Assembly: GCA_023105745.1 (NCBI GenBank) | Contig: JALGQZ010000003.1 | Span: 42,175,185-42,239,184 of the forward strand | Reading direction: 5' to 3' | Length of the DNA: 64,000 nt | Origin: Austropuccinia psidii | Lineage: Eukaryota > Basidiomycota > Pucciniomycetes > Pucciniales > Sphaerophragmiaceae | Shown here: positions 59,407 through 64,000 of the stretch, piece by piece | Position numbering within the stretch: position 1 is the first letter of the stretch | Layout of the letters: every line of letters starts with the position of its first letter | Made by a program: the position numbers and the translations under genes | The notes under the pieces: generated by a model | Told to the model about the DNA's origin: nothing | The model's database searches: none | The model's input: the letters and a program-made list of their open reading frames with translations, nothing else

Positions 59407-61327
59407 TGTGAGCCTTGAGGTATATTTTACATACCCAAATAGGCCACAATTATCTTAAAAAGAAATTTTGAATTATGCAAAACTCATAAGTCATGCATAT
59501 ATCCAAAATTCATCATTTTTAATTTCAGAAAAGATGAATAACTTTTTATTGAGTAAGTAAATCCATGGATTTAAGACCAGATTTGGATTCTACACAAAAA
59601 TTCACCTAGGGTAGCTCCATAGAGTGAATAAGCTCAATTTAAGTATTTGAGGTGGTAAAATGGAAAATACTTCAATACCACATCATTAATACCACATAAA
59701 AGATCCGTGAAAATTTTTGTTTTTCTTGATTTTTAGCCAAAATAATGGGAAAGTGAGAAATCCCATGTTACATATACACTAAGAATAGTGTTATGCATGT
59801 TTTGAGCACTTAATATCATGGTATTCTTACATGGACTTTTGGTACACCCATAGTGGATATCTCACTTTAAGCTTAAATTACTATTTTGACGTAAAAATTA
59901 GGCAAGGGGGACAAAAGACATCAAAGAGAGCCAGGGTACCCAACTTCTGAGGCCTCAGAGGCGTGGATAGCTCCAGAGCATGGATCCATGGCTCATCTTG
60001 GCCCAATTGGTAAACTAAAACTCTTTGGGAACTTGGTTACCAAATTACACCTACTGTAATCATAAGAAAAATAGCAAATAACCTGCTATTTTGACGTGCC
60101 AAGGAGGTAATGAGCTACTTAGACTCCTGTAACCACGTCAATTCTTGATGACTTTCCATGACTAGACCCTAAAAGAGTAATTAAACCCTTTTGGGATCCA
60201 TATTCATTGATTTACCTCATAGCAACCAGCAAAATACTGCTATTTGCAATTCTACGTAGAAATGAGGTAAAAACTTCAAAAATTCATTAAAAATACAATT
60301 CTTAATGAATCTTTCTTAAACTTTCAGGACCAATGAAGAACTGTATTATCTATGGTAAAACCAAAAAGAATTATGGTGTTACTAGTAAAATTAAAAGTTT
60401 TACCTAAAGTCCATTTTTTGACCATTCTACGTGAAACACTGAATCTTCAAAAATTCACAGTAATTACAACCTGTGATTAAATTGGCAATAACATTGATAA
60501 CTTTGAGAAATCAATGATTATTTTAGAATAAAAGAAAATTTACAGATGTTACTCCTTTTATTCTTAACCATATTGGGGTTGGTAGTCATGTAAAAGCATC
60601 AATTAAGTAATTATGATAATCTTACGTGACAACAGATGATGCAATCATTAATCCAAAAGGGTTTATTGTTTTCTCACTCACTGGTTTTTCAGTTTGCTCC
60701 ATGGCACGCCTCTGTGAGCTGTTGTTGACTTAAAAGAAGCCTCTTCTTGCTGTTTTTTCCAATAATCATCTTATCAATTTATTAAATCATTATTACCAAC
60801 AAGTAAGTATTAGTTAAAGCTATTCTTAAGTGTTTTAAATCTTTCAAAATAATCCAGAAAGACGTGAAATCATAGAATCCAACTATATTTTGTTGTAATA
60901 CTGTTATAAATCCTTTTGATCCCTTAAATCCACAATTCCACGTCAAATTTCTCTACTCTTACCTATCAATAAGTTCTTTGGAGTATTAGTGAGTCATTTA
61001 TTCTTAATTCTTAAAGTTTTTCTCTAGTAATAGTTTTCTTCAATAATTATCTTTATAATTATTCTTGCAAAAGATAATTATATATCAAAATAATTTTATT
61101 ATTTTAATAAAGAAGTTTTTATTATTAAATTCTTCTTGTAATTGATTCTTGTAGACAATTACTTGCTCACTGTTAAAATCACTAGTAGTGCTTAACACGT
61201 GAAAGAAATAATTTTTAATTATTTAATTGTGGTTATAATAATATTTTATTATTATATTTCATAAGAACAGACATAGTACTGTTGATTAATAGTAATATTA
61301 TCACCAGTTTCATAGTCACATCTTACA
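59407..61327 (+). repeat. 3' LTR, family B plus copy
   Basis: 1921 bases, TGTGAGCC to CTTACA, aligned throughout with 51045-52966. Differences are few in the first two thirds and more frequent from about 60700 on. Confidence 0.95.
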
Positions 61328-62480
61328 AAACCTTCCTCCAAACCATTAAAATTCCATTTTGTTTCCTTTCCCTCTTTTATTAATCATAATTTTCAACTAC
61401 TTAATTTGACTTTTACCAACTTTTATTCCCTCTTTTTCATATTTTTCGAGGTTCTTTCCTCATTCCAAATCCCCAAATTCCCCCTTTTTTCCTTTTTTTT
61501 GTAAGTTTATACAACTTTTTCCCCAAAAAATTACTTCAACCCCCACTGAATGTGGATTTCAGACCCTTGAGCTTTCTTGAAAGCATGTCCATAACATTTC
61601 CAGGATACAAGGTTGTCACAGGGGCTCTTTTAAGTGAAGAGGGCCTGGCACTCAGTAAACTAGGACTTACTTATGGAGGGCTCAATACATGGTAAATTGG
61701 AAAATACACTTAAGAGTGTGATAAGATGGAATTAGTAAATAGAGAAATATAAGAAAGCAGAAACAAAAATAATAAGATTAAGACATAAAAGATCCAATCA
61801 CAAACAAGTCCAAGTCCACTGTTTCAACCTGTCAGAATGGAAAGAGAAGGGTTAATAAGGATATGGCCACCCAACTCATACTGTACAGGCCAAGAAAGAA
61901 AATTCAAAGACTAACTTAAAATCAAATAAATGTGATACCCAAAATAAGGATCAGGATATTTATAAAATAATAAATAAAATAAATTAATTAACTGGGGAAA
62001 AGTCCCCAGGGGGGAGAAAGAGGGGCTGGTATATGTGAGAATCACCAGCCCTGATCCAGACAGAAAATTTTCATGAGAATGATTGATGATTGAATTGAGT
62101 CTGGCCAATACAGGTCCTGTATGGCTGTACGGGATCTGTACAAGAGGTGTGGTGGTATTGAGTGATCATACAGTTTTGGGATGGTGTATCCAAACTGTAT
62201 TGGGTAATTCCAACCTGTAAAGAAGTTGACAGGCTGTATTGATGAACCAGACTGTATTCATGTTTCAGCAAGGAAGATTTCTGAAACTGAATGCTGATAC
62301 ACAGAGTGTATTTGCTGGTTTGAGGTGTTTGAGTGGGTGTAAGTATGAATACCCTTACCCCTTACTAGTGGTTGTTACAAAGGTATACTGTGTCCAAATT
62401 AAGGTCCAATATGACTCACAACCAAATTGAAAAAGTTTACCCTATCCCTCCCTTTACTGTGAATTGAAATTTTAATTCAC
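61328..62480. other. Gene-free interval with a CTGTA/TACAG cluster
   Basis: No gene was seen. Between 62107 and 62270 the pentamer CTGTA or its complement TACAG occurs at least nine times, including the hairpin ATACAGG/CCTGTAT at 62108-62122. Similar words occur in the family A LTR near 3013-3150, so this may be part of a related LTR. Confidence 0.5.
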
Positions 62481-63240
62481 AACATAAAAGCCTTGAGATG
62501 AGAAGATAAATTTAACAAGAACAGAATGTTATATTTCTCAAATCCTCCTTCCCCCCCTTTCAAAAAAACCCCACTATTTTAAAGTTTGATTCAGATTTTT
62601 TTTGTATATAAAATTTATACCAATTATCCCACTCATCAGTTATATTTATAAAGTCGGGAGACAGTTAAGTTATCTTATTTCAACAAGTTAAACTAGTAAC
62701 GATAATCTGAAGTAAAAACAAATGGTAATGAGCTTAAAGTGAACATATTGTAACAATTAATAAGATATAATTATTACCTCGTATCTGATTGTATTAATTA
62801 ATATATAATAAATTGTTTGGAAATAAGAACTAGATACTATACGACTGGTTGGATTTAAATACATGGTCAATACGGTAAACCTAGTTATTGAGAGTCGATG
62901 TAATTTACCTTTAATAACTAAACAGTTGTTGTACAGATATATATATATATATATATATGATTAATTATATGTTTTAAGACTTTAAATGACAAAATAGACA
63001 GATGGTGATTCAATTCAATAGCAAACTTCAAGTGCAGTTAAAAGTAGTGGATACTATACCTTATCACAGCAGCAGCGATTCTTCAGCGAGTTAAAAATAT
63101 ATAATCTAAGAGAGAGAGAAATAGATAGATTGAGAAAAAAGGTCGGAACGACGATAGACGATTGGAATAAAAGAATTGTTCTTGATGAAATGGAAAATGC
63201 GGAACTGAGAAGAAAAGGTGAGGTTTAAATAGTAAAGGCT
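62481..63240 (-). repeat. Probable body of copia 3' LTR and flank
   Basis: This follows the copia coding end in element sense. It contains an (AT)11 run at 62937-62958 and purine-rich GAGAGAGAGA at 63111-63120. On the minus strand a TATTTAAA box-like sequence lies near 63225-63233. The outer LTR border could not be fixed. Confidence 0.45.
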
Positions 63241-63270
63241 TGAGTGAGCGGTCCCTCGATCTTGAGCAGC

Positions 63271-63324
63271 TGACGTCATATTCTTGGCGATGATTACGTC
63301 ATTGATGACGTAATTATTTCAACA
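63271..63324 (-). promoter_or_regulatory. CRE/bZIP-like sites at the start of the copia LTR
   Basis: The LTR begins TGTTGAAAT at 63324 on the minus strand. Within its first 54 bases are TGACGTCA (63271-63278), TTACGTCA (63294-63301) and TGACGTAA (63306-63313). The last two form a perfect 10-bp inverted repeat, ATTACGTCAT/ATGACGTAAT, with a 2-base spacer (63293-63314). These are consensus ATF/CREB-type bZIP sites. They lie upstream of the TATA-like sequence near 63225-63233. Confidence 0.65.
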
Positions 63325-64000
63325 CTCCTTCTTGCTCTGTGAGATGAATTGAGGTCTTGAATTCCTTAAGTTTGTTGATTGTAGTTGGCTTTGTTAGAAT
63401 ATCCACTATCATTTCATTTGTACTTACTTGTGTTACAATCAGCAATTTCTTAGTCACAAGATGTCTGAGATATTGATATCGCACTTCTATGTGCTTTGTG
63501 TTTGGGTTGAGACTTGGTTGTTTGGAAATCGTAACTGATCCTGAATTGTCATTGAAGAGGATTGGTTTATTCATCTTGATTCCAATATCCATAACCAGTA
63601 AATTTGCAATCCATCTCATTTGCTTTGAGCATACGTTCATTGACACAAATTCAGCTTCCGTAGTTGATTGAGCTACAATTGATTGTTTCTTACTCATCCA
63701 GCTTACTGGATTACCAAATACTGTAACAATGGTACCTGATATTGATTTTCGATCCTTTTTGGAATTTGCATAATCTGCATCTGCCCATCCTTGAAGGATA
63801 GATTCAGTTCCTTCAGACCTTGTGTATGTGATACCCAGCGTTCAAGTATGTTTGATGTATCTGAGCAAGTGCTTTACAGCCTTCCACTGAATTACCGTGG
63901 GGTTTGTTGAACAGCAAGCTAATTGGTTTATGGTGAAAAGGATATTGGGACGAGTATGTTGAGCCAAATAATTTAAAAAACCAATGGCTTGTTGGAAAGA
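63314..64000 (-). pseudogene. Ty1/copia reverse transcriptase end and RNase H
   Basis: Minus-strand frame entering from the right edge: AIGFLNYLAQHTRPNI, AVKHLLRYIKHT, then a TGA stop at 63844-63842. It then continues in frame as ILQGWADADYANSKKDRKS, FGNPVSWMSKKQSIVAQSTT, EAEFVSM (RNase H), NDNSGSVTISKQPSLNPNTKHIE and DILTKP, and ends at TAA 63316-63314, ten bases inside the LTR. The order and wording (ADADYA, STTEAEF, KHIE, D(I/V)LTKP) are diagnostic of copia RNase H. The single stop makes this copy defective unless read through. The rest of the element is outside the window. Confidence 0.92.

Larger units (their letters stand above)
51045..61327 (+). mobile_element. Near-intact family B Ty3/gypsy chromovirus, plus strand
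   Basis: It has two full LTRs (51045-52966, 59407-61327), primer-binding site, leader exon, overlapping gag and +1 frames, a continuous pol of 1438 codons, and a polypurine tract. All pol catalytic residues are present. Lesions are the gag-frame stop at 53997 (shared with the minus copy) and loss of one A near 54938-54940 that separates gag from pol. The LTRs differ by about 2% in the middle and more toward the 3' end by eye. No target duplication is seen. Confidence 0.95.

Overview
The window looks like 64 kb of transposon-filled, AT-rich DNA (roughly 30% GC by eye) from a rust fungus (Pucciniales). The retroelement proteins closely resemble, from memory, repeat proteins of Austropuccinia psidii; no search was run, so the species is a guess. 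I found no host gene, rRNA, tRNA or CRISPR array. Nearly all recognisable coding sequence belongs to Ty3/gypsy elements, with one Ty1/copia end and remnants of DNA transposons.

Layout. 1-4005: 5' end of a minus-strand gypsy element of family A (LTR TGTCAG...CTGACA) running off the left edge: gag, leader exon, primer-binding site, LTR. 4006-6785: simple repeats, including a 1.9 kb minisatellite of 11-bp units. 7412-8766: solo LTR of family A. 10200-14655: decayed gag-protease polyprotein with no reverse transcriptase. 16379-16872 plus 27227-28110: a family A LTR split by a complete minus-strand family B element (16873-27221, 5-bp duplication AAGTC). 28111-33605: decayed internal part of a second family A element. 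34406-36174, 37615-39453 and 44713-46235: three solo LTRs of family C, each with an exact or one-mismatch 5-bp target duplication. 39622-50884: DNA-transposon remnants (two PIF/Harbinger-like, one Tc1/mariner-like) and an unidentified remnant. 51045-61327: the best-preserved element, plus-strand family B, with a 1438-codon pol. 63314-64000: minus-strand copia RNase H and the start of its LTR.

Main point of interest. In families A and B the 5' part of gag is open in two frames. The +1 frame reads as an ordinary, partly helical protein, while the gag frame there is low-complexity. A short leader exon can be joined to the +1 frame by GT-AG splicing with correct phase: 53514-53773 and 24419-24677 in family B, about 1616-1693 in family A. 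The two +1 products share a GW[SN]P motif, a basic tract and a C-terminal helix, and the decayed family A copy at 32531-33230 still shows them. This suggests a second retrotransposon protein that overlaps gag and is selected by splicing.

Family B polyprotein order is gag, CCHC knuckle, protease, reverse transcriptase, RNase H, integrase and a chromodomain-like tail, so these are chromoviruses. All copies seen carry at least one inactivating lesion.
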